DNA of 64,000 nucleotides, taken from the NCBI GenBank assembly GCA_009829735.1, contig CM020620.1, forward strand, positions 13,885,420 through 13,949,419, in the 5' to 3' direction. Below the pieces are notes generated by a model. The model was not told the origin of the DNA. It searched no databases and saw nothing but the letters and a program-made list of their open reading frames with translations. Shown in pieces: positions 1-11,164 of this stretch (positions are counted from its first letter, which is position 1; every line of letters begins with the position of its first letter). This stretch comes from Pyropia yezoensis. Its lineage: Eukaryota > Rhodophyta > Bangiophyceae > Bangiales > Bangiaceae. The translations under genes were made by a program, and so were the position numbers.

Positions 1-3000
1 TTTATTATACTTCTCAACGTTGATTTTTCGCAGTACAGCTAAAAACTGAAAACGTATTGATTTAAACAATAAATTAATCAAGTCAAAGTTAAAAACGTTA
101 CTTTTTTGATAAGTTTGGTATGGTGGATGCACGCTCATGAAGCAAATGGGTATTTGGGTTGCTGAGCGAAAATGGCGCGAGTACCGTCACGACGCCTGAA
201 AAGTATGGGCGTATACGCTTGAGCCAGATACGCTTGACAACCCCTGTTTAAGACCTTCTGCGGATGGGGGGAGTTGTCACACCGCCATCGTATTCGCTCT
301 CCAGAGGGGGTTGTCGCACCCCCACCCCGCTGGACAACTCCCCCCCTCCCCCGCGCGCCCCCCGTCGCGCCCAGCCGTCCTCGTCATCGGCCAATGAGGC
401 CGGCAGGGACTCGTCCTCCCTTGCCTCCCTCGCCCCCTCCTCGGCTCCACCCCCCCCGCCCGCAAAGCGTGTCATCACGGTGGTCGACGGAGTGGGAAAG
501 TGCGCAGTACACCAGCGCAGTCTCCCGCCGCCGCAGATCCGCGGCACCGCTGGGGGGATGAGTGGCGTCAACGATGGTGGCAACCGGTGCAGCGCGTGCA
601 CGTCAGCGGGCCGGCCACCGGTGCAGCGCGTGCACATCAGCTGCAGCGGGCTACACCACCGCGAGGAGCAAAGACTGCAGGCGAGACATTTGGCACCCGT
701 AGGTGCCGCTTCTTCTCACCTCTGGGCAGCACCAACGTTAGTGAGGCGGGCAGAGAGGTTGGGGGAGCGGGCACAGGTCGGGGGCGCTGACACGGCTGCT
801 AGGTAAAGGGCCATGGAAAACTGGACGTTGTGCCCTGACTTCCCAAGGGGAACAGCGCATGTGCTTGAAGGGGGAGTTGGCTAGCCCTGATCTGGCTGAC
901 GCCAGCGTGGCGCCCCCAGTCGGCCCGCCCCCCTTCCCTTCCTTCTTTCCCTGTTCCACCGCCAACGGGGCGGCGGCGGCGGCCAGCTCCCCCCGAGTGG
1001 CCTTGCCGGCGCAGCACCGACGGCGGGTGGTGGTGGGGGTGGCAATGGCGGCAGCGGGGGGTTGTGCCCCAAGGAGCAGCGGCGGCGGCGACGGCGGCGG
1101 CGACGACGGCGCGCGCCACCGTCTGCGCTCAAGGGTGGCGGGGGCCGTCGCGGCAGCGGCAGCGGATGCTCGCAGCCGCGGTGTCCAAGAGGCAGGTGTG
1201 CACCACCGCCACGGTGAGCGGCCCCCCCCCTCCTCCCCAGTCGGCGTCTTTGGGCTTCGGCGGTGGGGACGGCGGCAGCGGCGGTGGCGGTGGCAGCGAC
1301 GGGGAGCGGCGGCGGCGGCGACGGTGCTGATGGCGTCAGCGGCGGGCACGGCGGACCGCGGCGGCGGCGGCGTGAGCAGCGGGACATCGAGTGTTTATGA
1401 AGAGGGCGCGGCCGTGGGGAGGGGCTTTGCGTCTGGGAGGGGGGCGGGCGGGGTCAACAGCGCTCACAACGGGGCGACACGGGCGTCCAACGGGGCGTGA
1501 CAGAGGGGGCATTGCGTGTATTGGCCGCCCGCCCCTCCCGTCCCCTTGCCCACGTCACACCCCCGTGACGCGCGGTCGTTTCCCCAGAAGGTGGGGCAAG
1601 ATCCCCCCCCCCCCCACCCCCCATCCACCCTGCTCTGAAAGCGGGGGATCTCGACGGCCGCCCACCGTGAACGTGTCTGGCCTTCACCGCGAGGGGGGAC
1701 CAACGCCTAGTTAAGAGGGCCTTCGGCTTTGTGCCCCCGTCACGCAGAGTGAAGCACCAACGAAAGAGACAAGAAAAAATGCGCATAAAAAAGAGGAGCT
1801 CATAGCGCATCTTATGGTGTTTCGCACGGGTATTTGCTTCCACCTGAGTCCGGGCCTCAGGTGCCTGTTTGTGTCTTTCTTGTGCGGCCTTCCGCGTTCT
1901 CTCTGGGTGTTGCCGAGGTTGTTCAACCAATGAGATGTGTGTATTTTCACCCAGAAGACCGCTCTTAACTGGGCGTGGGACGGAGGGCAGTGGAGAGAGG
2001 ACGCACCCGCCAACCCCCCCCCCCGCCGGCCCAAGGAATGGGGGGGGAAGAGGCGCTGCTGGGGGCGAGCGGCTGACAGCCCCCCCCCCCCCCCGAGCAG
2101 ACACCCCCACGCGGCTGCCGGCAGTGACAGCGGCCGCCGCCCCTCGTCCGTGCCGTCGCTGCCACCGCGGCCAGTGGCAGACACAGCCCCTCCCCCCACC
2201 AACCCCCTACGTCCTCTTCCGCCCAACCCCCTACGCCCCCCTCCCCCTCGTCCGCGTGGCAGTGCCGTGGTGGGCGGCCGCACGCCGCGGCGGCGCGCGC
2301 CGTGCGGGGCGGCACCGCCCGCCCGCCCGCCCGCCCGCCCGCCTCAAGAGCTGTGTATGTCTACTTTCCACGCGGCAGCGGCGGTAGCCGCGGGGCCGCG
2401 GCGGTAGCCGCGGGGCCCCGCGATCGTGTGCGTGCCCGCGCCGCCGCCGCCGCGGGCCCGCGTCGTCGGCGGCGGCGTTTTACAGACGCACGCACGCGCT
2501 CCCGCCGGCCGGCGACGGGGCAGACAGGGACGTGCCGCGTGATGCAGAAAGGGGGGGACGGAGGGGGGGGGGAGGGGGGCTCCCGCCGGCCGGCGACGGG
2601 GCAGACAGGGACGTGCCGTGTGGTGCAGGAAGGGGGGGACGGAGGGGGGGGGGAGGGGGGGGGCGGGGGGGGGGGGGGAGCGGTGATGGAGGTGGCGATG
2701 GCAACGGGGGCTCTGGGCGGCCGGGGAAGGGACCGGGGGGGGGGGGGGGTGGGGGGGGTTGGTGGTGTTTTTGGTGCCGCCAGAGTGGCGGCCGTCCTGT
2801 GACGGCGGGCGCCGCTGTATCCCGTTGGAGGGGGACTCCCCCCGCACTGCGCAGAGGTGGCGCGCTCGCGGGCGGGCCGTCCTCTCCCCCTCCCCCCCAG
2901 GCGGCGCCCCCACGTCCGGGGCTGCACGTCCAGGGCAAACCCCGATTAATCTCCACCCTCCCCCTGCCCGCATGGCCCTCTCTCCCCCGCCGTCCCCCCT

Positions 3001-3183
3001 TCATCACAAAAGCGCCCCTCCTTCCCTCCGCTCCTTGACGCCAACCGCTGCTCCCCCACCCCCGCCCCGTGCGCGTCCACACCCCCCCATCACTCATCAG
3101 CTCGGCTTCTTCACTCACCGACCCGCAAGCCCCCCCCCCACCCGCCCCCCCTCAGCGCCCCCCCTGGCACAAGCCCCGCAGCC
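1..3183. other. Intergenic / low-complexity leader region
   Basis: I recognise no gene here. The first ~250 bases are AT-richer than the rest of the window and could be a transposon edge. From ~290 on, the DNA is GC-rich with C and G runs and trinucleotide-like GGC/GCC stretches, so every frame stays open by composition alone. A (CCGC)n run lies near 2319-2343. None of the overlapping open frames shows a domain or a believable start and splice context. Confidence 0.6.
2498..2659. repeat. 81-bp tandem duplication
   Basis: Two adjacent copies (2498-2578 and 2579-2659) both begin GCTCCCGCCGGCCGGCGACG and end in G-rich runs. They differ at only a few bases. The 81-bp period is a multiple of three, but no coding role is evident. 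Confidence 0.85.
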
Positions 3184-4570
3184 ATGGGGCCCTTTTTTGT
3201 CGCCCCCCCGCGCCACCGCCGCCGCCGGTGGCTGGCCCTCACCGCCGCTGCTGCGGTTGCGGTTGCCGCCGCCGCCGTGACCGTCAGTGGGGTCATCAAC
3301 CCGCTGGGGGAAGCGCCCGCCACAGGCGGCGGCCGCGGCGGCGGCGGCGGTGGCAGGGGGGCTCCAAAGACCAAGGGCCCCCCGCCCGGCCGTGGCCGCA
3401 ACGGCGGCGGCGGCGGCGGCAGCGGCAAGAGCCGCGGCAAGAGTGGCAAGAGCGGTAAGGGCGGCAGCAGCAGCAGCAGCAGCAGCGGCGGAGGCAGCAG
3501 CGGCAATAGCGGCAACAGCGGCAACAGCGGCGGCGGCCGTGGGGCGCAGCGGGGGAGCGGCGGCGCCCCCCGGGGGCGTGCCGCGGCGCGCAACGTGGCG
3601 GCCCTGCAGGGCAAGGGCGTCTTCCGGGTGCGCGGCGGCGGCGGCGGCGGTGGCGGCGTGCAGGCGGGCTGGGAGGCGGCGCGGGGGGGGGAGTTTATGG
3701 CCAAGTTCTTCCTCCCCAGCGGGGTGGACTTTTACTGTGGGGGCTCCCTGGTCGGCGGCCGGGGCGACCGCGTCCTGTCCGCGGCGCACTGCTTTGAGGG
3801 CGCCGACGTGTCGGCGGATGTGGTGCGCGTGGGGGGGGTGGCCCTCTTTGACGGCTTCCAGGTCAAGGTACGGCTGAAGGGTGGCGGAGGGGCGACGAGT
3901 GGGTCGGGGGGGGGGGGGAGGGGGGGGGGGGGGAAGCGGGACTGCTGGGAATGAAGAGGGCAGCAACCACCGGAGTGAGCTGAGCGCAGGCCTCTGTAGC
4001 ACTCACTGACCTGCATCGGCTCCTGACACGGCGGCTGCTCTGACTCTTCCCGCCCTCTTTTCGTCTGTTGCTCGTGGCTACCTGAGGCCCTCTGGCCGCC
4101 GCACCACCCCCCGTGCCTCGTCCCCCCCCCCCACTCCGTCCCCCCCCCCCCCCTTTGCTATGTGCAGATCAAGGCGGTGGTCCTCCACCCCGACTATGAC
4201 CCCGTCACGCTGGAGAACGACCTGGCGGTGGTGACCCTGGCGGGGATGCCCTCCTCCAAGGAGCTCCGCGACGCGGGCGTGTACCCCGCCCAGCTCAACC
4301 GGGTGGGCGGCCGCCCGTGGGTGGGGGAGGAGGTGACCCACACTGGCTGGGGAGAAACGTCGGGCACCGGCGGCGGCACGACGGTGGCGGCGGAGCTGGC
4401 CGCCACACGGATGCGGGTGAGCGCCCACGCAGACTGCATCGCCTACCTGGACGGCCGCGGGTGGGACACGGCGGGCCTGGACCCGGCTCACCTCCTTTGC
4501 GCGTCGCTCGGCGACAGTACGAGCAGCTGCTCGGGCGACTCGGGGGGTACGTGGGGTGCTTTGCGCCACA

Positions 4571-4609
<39 letters not shown>

Positions 4610-5360
4610 GAAGTTGGCGTGTTGCACCGCCCACCCGCTGCTTGCCAAGGGGGAGGCGGGCAGCGGGTGACTGTCCCTGGGACCTCACAGGTGAGGTGGT
4701 CACTGACGCGTTAGTCATACGGCCGCTCCCGGCTGGCGTGCCAAACGTTCCCATGGTGCTGCGTGCCGCGGAGACTCTCCCTTGCTCCCCTCCCCCCCCT
4801 CCCCCCCCCCCACCCCTCCTCCAGGTCCCCTCTTCCGCAAGGTCGCCTCCCCCGGGGGGAAGAAGCGGCCCACGTGGGTGCTCTACGGCGTCCTCTCCTT
4901 TGGCCACGCCGACGACACGGGCGACGAGTGCCCGGTCGACGCGCCAGAATGGTACGTGAGGCGACGGGGAGAGGCCGCCGCCGCCGCCGCGGCTACCACC
5001 CCCACCACCACCACAGCCGCCACAGCCGCCGCCGCCTCTGCCGCCGTCGCCGCCGCAGAGGCGCCACCGCTCAGAGACACCCCCCCCCCCCGACCCCTCT
5101 CCTGCCCCCCGCCAGGCAGCTGGCCGCGTCGACAGACGCAAATTTCTCTCTGGTGCTATTTTTTTGCGATTACTAACGGGAGTTCTGGTTTCAGTGCGCT
5201 CCTCTTGCTTGTTCTTATCCCCCGCCTGGTGGCTGTGCCTGCCGTCACGCCCCTCTCCCGCCCCCCCCCCCTCCCCCACCTCCCTTCCAACCCACCCATC
5301 CCACGCAGGTACACCCGCGTGTCGGGATACAAGTCGTGGGTGGGGAAGCACCTCGGGTGA
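3184..5360 (+). CDS. Secreted or membrane-anchored chymotrypsin-fold serine protease (S1 family), 4 exons
   Basis: Exons are 3184-3867, 4168-4546, 4825-4951 and 5309-5360, giving 413 residues. The S1 catalytic triad is visible: His202 in SAAHC (exon 1), Asp246 in ENDLAVV (exon 2) and Ser353 in GDSGG. The second Gly codon of GDSGG is split by intron 2 and continues into PLF in exon 3. Exon 4 supplies the usual C-terminal YTRVSGYKSWV helix. The N-terminus has a basic RHRRRR stretch followed by a ~20-residue Ala/Val hydrophobic segment (signal peptide or signal anchor). A Gly/Ser-rich spacer of ~100 residues comes before the protease domain. The pocket position equivalent to chymotrypsin 189 reads Ser (SSCSGDSGG), so chymotrypsin-like rather than trypsin-like specificity is inferred. 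All introns are GT-AG: GTACGG, GTACGT and GTACGT donors, CAG acceptors. Intron 2 holds a 38-base G run. No RNA evidence is available, but the phases agree across all junctions. Confidence 0.85.
4571..4608 (+). repeat. 38-base poly-G tract inside protease intron 2
   Basis: An uninterrupted run of 38 G lies in the intron that divides the GDSGG codon. It is a candidate G-quadruplex on DNA and pre-mRNA. Length may be unreliable because such runs are hard to sequence. Confidence 0.9.
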
Positions 5361-6584
5361 GGGCAGCGGGAGGCGGCCGCCGGGGGCACATGGGCCGCGG
5401 CGCCTGCGCGCCAGCAGCTGGCGTGCAGGGGGCCGCTCTGCGCGATTAAAGAATTCAATGGAATTCATGCTCTTGGTCCTGGACGTGTTTGGAGGACGGC
5501 GCTGCACCGCGCACGGCCCATGACCTTCTTTGACTCTGGCCCCCGTTGATGAGATCAAGGCTCCCAGGGTAAGGGGTTCTCTTGCGGCGCTGCCACCGCG
5601 CCGTGCCAGCTGCAGGAGAGAGGGAGGGAGGGAAGGGGGGGGCGGGGGCGGGGGTGGGGTCGGCGCTGACTGCCACCGCTGACGCCACAGGCCGCCTCCG
5701 CCGCTGCACCCCCGTCTGTGGCGGCGGTGGCGGTGGGGGGGGCTCTAGCGCTGGGGCTGGGGCTGGGGCGGGCGGCGGCGGCGGCGGCGGCGGCGAGTGC
5801 GGTGACAACCCGGCGGTGGCTGCGGTGGTGGCGGCCGCGGCAGTGGCGGCGGCAGCGGCGGCGGCTGCGGGTATGGTCGCGCGCGCATGGCGCTCCCGGC
5901 GGGCGTCGCGCCGATGCCGGTGACGACGTGCGTCGGGTACAGTAGGGGGCAGGTGCTGAGCAGACCCCGCCGCGGCAGCGTTTGGAAGCAGTGGCGAAGC
6001 GGCGCCACCGCGGCAGCGTTGGCAGCGTTGGTGGCGTCCTCGCGGCAGCCCCCTCCTCTGGTCACAGTGGTGGCTGCCGCCGCCGCCGTCGCCTCCGCCA
6101 CCGCCGCCGTCGCCGCGCCGCCCGTCGTGTGCATCGACGACACGACAGTCGCTTTGCAAGGCGGTGCCACCGTCGTATCCCTGTGCGGCTGCCGGCGGCG
6201 GCGGGCGCTATGGCGGGGCCCTGTAGAGAGGGTATGGCGGCAGGGAAGACCAAGGCGGCGGATGCAGCGGCGCCGTGGGAGAGCCACGCCGGACAGCCCG
6301 CCAGCGGCGGATAGCTTCGGGCAGCAGCGTAGCGCGCTCCTCCACGCGGGGCGCCACGCTTCGCGGGTGGACGGGCGAGGTCGGGGGTCTCTGCCTTCTT
6401 GGCCATCTGTCTGGCCTACGGGAGTCACGGCACGCGTGACCCCACGGTCACGGGGTGACCGCCAGCGGTTGGCGCAGGCGGCCTCTCACGTTAGGTTCCC
6501 CCCATTTGAACTCAAAATGTCTTGCAAATTAGTATATAGTGGGTTCTCTTTGTGAATAATGCTGCCCATTTTAGGTGCTGACTA
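5361..6584. other. Intergenic region after protease
   Basis: ATTAAA at 5445-5450, 85 bases after the protease stop, is a possible poly(A) signal. The remainder is GCN-repeat-rich with long open frames on both strands. No domain, start context or splice pattern lets me call a gene. Confidence 0.5.
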
Positions 6585-7360
6585 CAGTCATTATTCGACT
6601 ATATGAAGGGGGCCTAGGGGTTAAATCGGAATATCCTTTACAGCGGATTTGCAACGAGTGCGTGGACTGACAAACACCGCCGGGCGTCGCAGCAGTGTCG
6701 ACCAATCAAATGACACGCTCGCAAGAAATCCGCGTCATAGGGTGAGGCGAGCAGGGCGCACCAGTCAGGCGCACAAGTTGCTTCCTACCCACGACCAGTC
6801 ACAACCATAATAGCACGACGGCATCTACTCCTCGCACTCGTCCTCCCCCTCCCCTAGCGCCATGTCGACCGTCTCATCCAACGCCTCCACATCATTCTCC
6901 GCAGCAAACCACTGCTCAACAGCAGCGGAGCGCTCACTGTCAGACACACCCTCAAAATCGTCCCACAAGCGGCTCTTAGCCATCAAAGCTACCACCTCTG
7001 AAACGTCAGTGTGGACGTTATCCGCCACAGGTACGACCCCGTGCAGCTGCCGGCGCACTTCATCGGCTGCCTCGTCCGGCAAGACCTCCGCAGTGAGCCA
7101 GCAGTTAGCCAGCTGCACCGCAGTGACCTTCTCCAACTCCTCAGCGATATTCTTGGCGGCGTCCCTCCGGATGGTGTTGGTCGGCGGCGGCGTCAGCGAG
7201 AGGGATGAGCCGAATCGGTGAGGCGCACCCACCGTCAGTCCTGCGCAACGCATAAAATTATGGAGCAACTCTCTGGAAAACAGGAATCGCCCTCGGGCGA
7301 GGAAGCTTGATTATGTGACCCTGTCATATAATCGAGCCGCATATAACCGAATAATGACTG
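6585..7360 (-). mobile_element. Internally deleted pogo/Tigger-type DNA transposon (776 bp, TIRs, TA duplication)
   Basis: The left end starts CAGTCATTATTCGACTATATG (6585). The reverse complement of the right end (7360 inward) reads CAGTCATTATTCGGTTATATG. That makes 21-bp terminal inverted repeats with two transition mismatches. TA flanks both ends (6583-6584, 7361-7362). CAG-starting TIRs with a TA target duplication are typical of the pogo group of Tc1/mariner elements. The interior is less GC-rich than the host DNA and keeps only the C-terminal part of a transposase on the minus strand, so the copy cannot move on its own. Confidence 0.8.
6825..7268 (-). pseudogene. C-terminal fragment of pogo-like transposase
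   Basis: This 147-residue frame has no DDE catalytic core. Residues from RRDAAKNIAEELEK onward resemble the C-terminal domain encoded at 35630-36361. Both have an AAK(N/L)I helix, an (A/H)NCWL- or VHCWL-type motif followed by LP, an acidic D-D-F segment, and an (E/V)xWFAAE motif near the end. This follows the general layout of pogo/Tigger transposases, in which a CW-containing helical segment follows the DDE domain. It is inferred to be what remains after internal deletion of the TIR element that contains it. The annotated start is arbitrary. Confidence 0.65.
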
Positions 7361-8594
7361 TATCTAGATAAGCTCGGTCCGCTTGACTTTGACTTTCACA
7401 CAGTTGCCGACAATAACATACAATGGCCATGTCGTCGACATGTACAGTTTGTATTGCAGTCCCCCGAATTTTGTCTCATGTCGGCAACAGCGACAGTGGC
7501 CAGCGACACATGACGAGATTTTTTTTTTGAAGAAGTCGCCCTGTGTTCCATTAACATATTGTTCGTTTGCACTAAAAGCTTGTCTAGACATATGAAAATT
7601 GCCCTGAAAGCCCGTACAGTACACACAGCTGTCCTCCTTGAGAGCGACACTGTCTTGATGTGGGCAGATAAGTTCTACAGAATGTGGGCGATGGCGATGA
7701 GAATTGTGGGGTTCTGGTCAACGAGGTCTCGATCGAATGCAGTCATGGTCGGCTGTCGCCCGGGCGACTGGCATCTGGCGAGAAACAGCCCGCTTCTTGC
7801 GGAAACTGAAGGCCATCTGAACGACTGGTGAGCGAAGCGCCAAAGATCCGCGCGCAACAAGAGGATTTGCTCTCCTACTCTCGAAATTCTCACAGCTGCC
7901 GTTGTCACTTGTCCAACCCGTTCATCAGTCGCTTGCCTGTGCAGTGCCACCTTCTGGCAGAGAGCATCTCCCACTGCTCACTATCGATCAGTGCGCTCAG
8001 CTCTGGTCGAGTGGTCGTAGCGTGACCGCTCTTGCGCAAGCCTCGCGGCCCCCCGTCCACGACGCCTCCATGTCCCCTTTTTCTTTCGTTGCTGACTCCG
8101 TCTCACCGGAAGGTCCTTGTCGTCTACCACCCAAGAGCAAGGAGACGCGGATACATCTTGTGTGTATGGTGCGGGAGGATGGCGTCCCCGTCAAGACGGC
8201 TGGAGCGCAATAGCAGATGTCTCGTCGGTCTGCCTCTCGTGTCGCAGAACTGGCCGGGCGCGCCACACGGGGTCGGGAGACAGCTGGTGTGACCCGTTTC
8301 TCCCTTTGCATTTGATCTCGAAATTCCCTAAGTCAGGGATACTTTGCTTGATAGCCAATCCAACATGGATTTGAGGGTTTTCTGCATTTTATCGTCTTGA
8401 ATTTTTGTGTGTCCCGGTGGGCAGGCGCTGGGGTGCGAGATTCTGAGCGGCGAGATTCAGAGAGGGCCCTGGAGGGATAAGGGGATCGACAGCGGGGCTT
8501 GGCCTTGCTTCCCCGTCCCGACCAAGAAATTGTTGGCCCACACACCATCTTTTTGTTTTGTCGTAGGGGGATTGCTCCACAACAGAGATAGCGT
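7361..8594. other. Transposon-like non-coding stretch
   Basis: Base composition is near balanced, unlike the flanking GC-rich DNA, which suggests old mobile DNA. Short open frames exist on both strands but none is recognised. It contains the left member of a 46-bp dispersed inverted repeat (7451-7496). Confidence 0.4.
7451..7496 (+). repeat. 46-bp dispersed repeat, copy 1
   Basis: The 46 bases GTATTGCAG...CAGCGACAG match the reverse complement of 16574-16619 with one mismatch. The flanks diverge at once on both sides. It is either a fragment of a shared mobile element or the end of one. Read on the minus strand it encodes CRHETKFGGLQY. Confidence 0.85.
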
Positions 8595-9651
8595 GTGTGC
8601 GACTTGCACTTCTTCCGGTTCCGCCGACACGGGAGGCAGCCCTTGTGCACCGCCCCAGCTGGGGTGCTGTGTGCGCGAGTGGTTTTTGCCACATCTCGGT
8701 TCCTCAGCTACTTTGAGGAGACGGGTGGGCGCCGTGGACTACAATCCCGATACCTGGAAACGGCACAAGGACAACGTGCAGGACGACGAGGCCGTGAAGC
8801 AGGTTGTTCTTGAAGCTGTAGAGGAGCAACCCGAGCTGTTCTTAGACGAGACTGCCGTTGCCGTTGCTTACGTCGAGCGTGTGGTCGGCGCGGGTGTGGG
8901 GGTGTCGGCCTCGTCCGTATCTCGTGTGCTATCTCACAACGGCATCATGCGCAAGGTTCTCGAGAAGGCGTTTTTCTCGCGGAACGGGGCGCAACGCCTG
9001 GCTTGGGTGGAGGCCCAATGGGACATCCCACTCCGCTGCCGCTTCTATGTGGAAGAAGCACACAGGACCGCTCGGGCGGCGGAGAGGCGCAGGGCGTGGT
9101 CCCAGCGAGGGGACCGCGCCGATTGCTACGTGTCGTCCTCCGCTGGTGTGCGCACCAGCTCCTTCGTCGCGATGGGCCACTCACCCATGATGGACTGGAT
9201 GATTACTCGCCCTCTCCCTGGTCAGACGTTGGTTGACTTTCTACTTTTCGTCGTCAACCGGCTACTGCCCCACATGGCTGCTGGCGACCCAGAGCGGGCG
9301 TGGGTAGACCAGCCGGACAGGTGCGTTCTGATCCTGTGCAATGCACGGGTGCATGATACAGCTTCCCTGACTGTGTTGCGAGAGGCGGGCGTGTTTGTGT
9401 TGCTGCTACCCCCGTACTCCCCCGACTTGAATCCGGTTGAGGACGTGCTTAGTGTGGGGAGCTCCTGGTTGCGCAAGTGGGTGTCCTCTGCGCAGTACAA
9501 TGAGTGGCCCATGCTCTCCATTGACTCAATGTTGGGCCATGTGACGGGGGAGATGTGCACCGGCTTGTGGCAGCCACCGTGTGCCGCTATCTGCTTTGCG
9601 TGCCGTAAACTCTCGAGCAATGCCTTGTCCCTGACATCGCCTCCAAAATAG
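8595..9651 (+). pseudogene. Degenerate Tc1/IS630-type (DDE_3) transposase
   Basis: The C-terminal ~300 residues show the DDE_3 layout: a helix-turn-helix region ending near SASSVSRVLSHNG, then YVEEAH at ~9046, LILCNARVH at ~9331 and LPPYSPDLNPVE ending at 9441. The catalytic acids are damaged. The first Asp is Glu (9052-9054, in VEE). The second Asp is Cys (9337-9339, in LILCNAR). Only the final Glu (9439-9441) remains, 33 residues further on, close to the spacing usual in this superfamily. At about 8725 the frame changes, since FLSYFEETG in one frame appears to continue as AVDYNPDTWKRHKD in another. The copy is therefore inactive. No terminal inverted repeats were found by eye. Confidence 0.75.
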
Positions 9652-10123
9652 AGGAGCAGAGGCACGCAGCAAGCACTCGCCTCTGCCCACGACCTCAATC
9701 GGCGCTAAAAGCTCGCCACGTTCACCTCATGTAAGGTCCTGCCTGCGTCTTCTCGCTCTCCAGTACTCGCCACCACATAAGGGGTATCAGCCCTGCGCCC
9801 CCGGCACCCGTTGTGATGGCGCCGGCCGCTACCACCCCAAACCTAGGGGGAGGGGGTGACCGTCGGTAGGGTGAGACGAGAACACGAAAAGGGAGACACT
9901 CTGGGAGGGAGGGGGGGTGTAACCAGATGTATTCGCCACTGGCGCTGCCTGCCAGGCGGGGTCATGGGCCGACACCGCAACGACCACGGTCGAACCGGGG
10001 AGTAAAAAGTGGTAGCTGAACTGTGAGGGGACCAATAAGTCGAGGGACGCCCGTGCACGCGCACGAGCGCGCAAGGGCTCCGCCTCGTTGATAACTCAGT
10101 CTGCATCCCTGCCACTTTCGGTC
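9652..10123. other. Intergenic, no feature seen
   Basis: Mixed-composition DNA between the dead transposase and the solo LTR. No motif, repeat or coding signal was recognised. Confidence 0.4.
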
Positions 10124-10128
10124 GGCGT

Positions 10129-10699
10129 TGTAGCATCCCTGGCCCCGACTTGGCGTCGACCCGGGATGGCGACCAGAGGGCACCAGGTGCCAGAACACGC
10201 CCGCCGTGTGGTGATGGTTGGCGGCCGTGGCCCGTGCCCGGCACTGGGATGCGGTGGACTACGCGACCCACACGTGAGACAGGGATTTCTGATGGGTTTC
10301 TGCATATTTGTGAGGGACTTAATTTGAGAGCATTTGAGTGTGAGATTAGTGAGTGGGAATAGAATTAGTAGTGAAAGTGGCCCCCGACCTGACGAGGTTA
10401 GACTCAGGTCGGGGCCACTCGGGGGTATGGGGGGGCTACCTGGCCAACGTGCCGAGGCTCCCCCAGATGCACGTTAAGAGGGACAGCGAGGCGCCCTTGG
10501 CCCGCGCCCTCAGGAAAAAGACAACTGCGCGTTTGCTTTCCTCTTCCCCGTGTGCACTGCCGTGCGTATCTGTTTGCTCTGCGAGCAGGCACGTGAGGCA
10601 ACAGGCATACCACTCTCGTAGTTCCCCTTTCTGTGTAACCTGTCCCTTTCCCCGGAGGGATATTGACAGGTGTCTGAGAGGATCGAGTTTTATACCACA
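10129..10699 (+). mobile_element. Solo LTR of the chromovirus family (571 bp)
   Basis: The sequence begins TGTAGCATCCCTGGCC and ends TTTTATACCACA. It has the same 571-base length as the three LTRs at 37086, 44849 and 52612. It is flanked by a perfect 5-bp target duplication GGCGT (10124-10128 and 10700-10704). No internal region follows, so it is the product of LTR-LTR recombination. By eye it differs from the 37086 LTR at roughly 22 positions with no length change, so it is an older insertion than the tandem array. Confidence 0.93.
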
Positions 10700-11164
10700 G
10701 GCGTCTCCCCTCCCTTCTTGAGCCACCCCAGCGCGTCATCCGTGGCAGCGCAGTCGCGTCTCAGGGGGGCAGCAGCGCGGCCTCCACCGCATGGAGGTGA
10801 GGTCGCGGAGGCTGCGGCGCTAGGCGCAGCGACTCTGGCCTGCAGCGGTGGGCGGCCTCGACAAAACGTGCACGGTCGACAGTGTGTACACCGATGCGTG
10901 CTTGCCAAGCCCATGGAGAGCTATTGGCCGAGGGCGCCATGGTGCACCCATTCGCGGCAAGCGTGGCAAAATCGGGCACGGGAGTGCACGAGGCTGCCTC
11001 TTCTGAAAGAGCACGGCAGCGCGGCCTTCGCTACCCCTGCGGCAGCTGCCGTCCGCCGCCACCACGAATACAAAGGCCGCGGCGTTGTTGAACGCTGCCG
11101 TGCCAAAAGAACGGCGGAGCGGGGGACAGCACGCCACCGTCACAGCGGGTTTGACGTCGCATCA

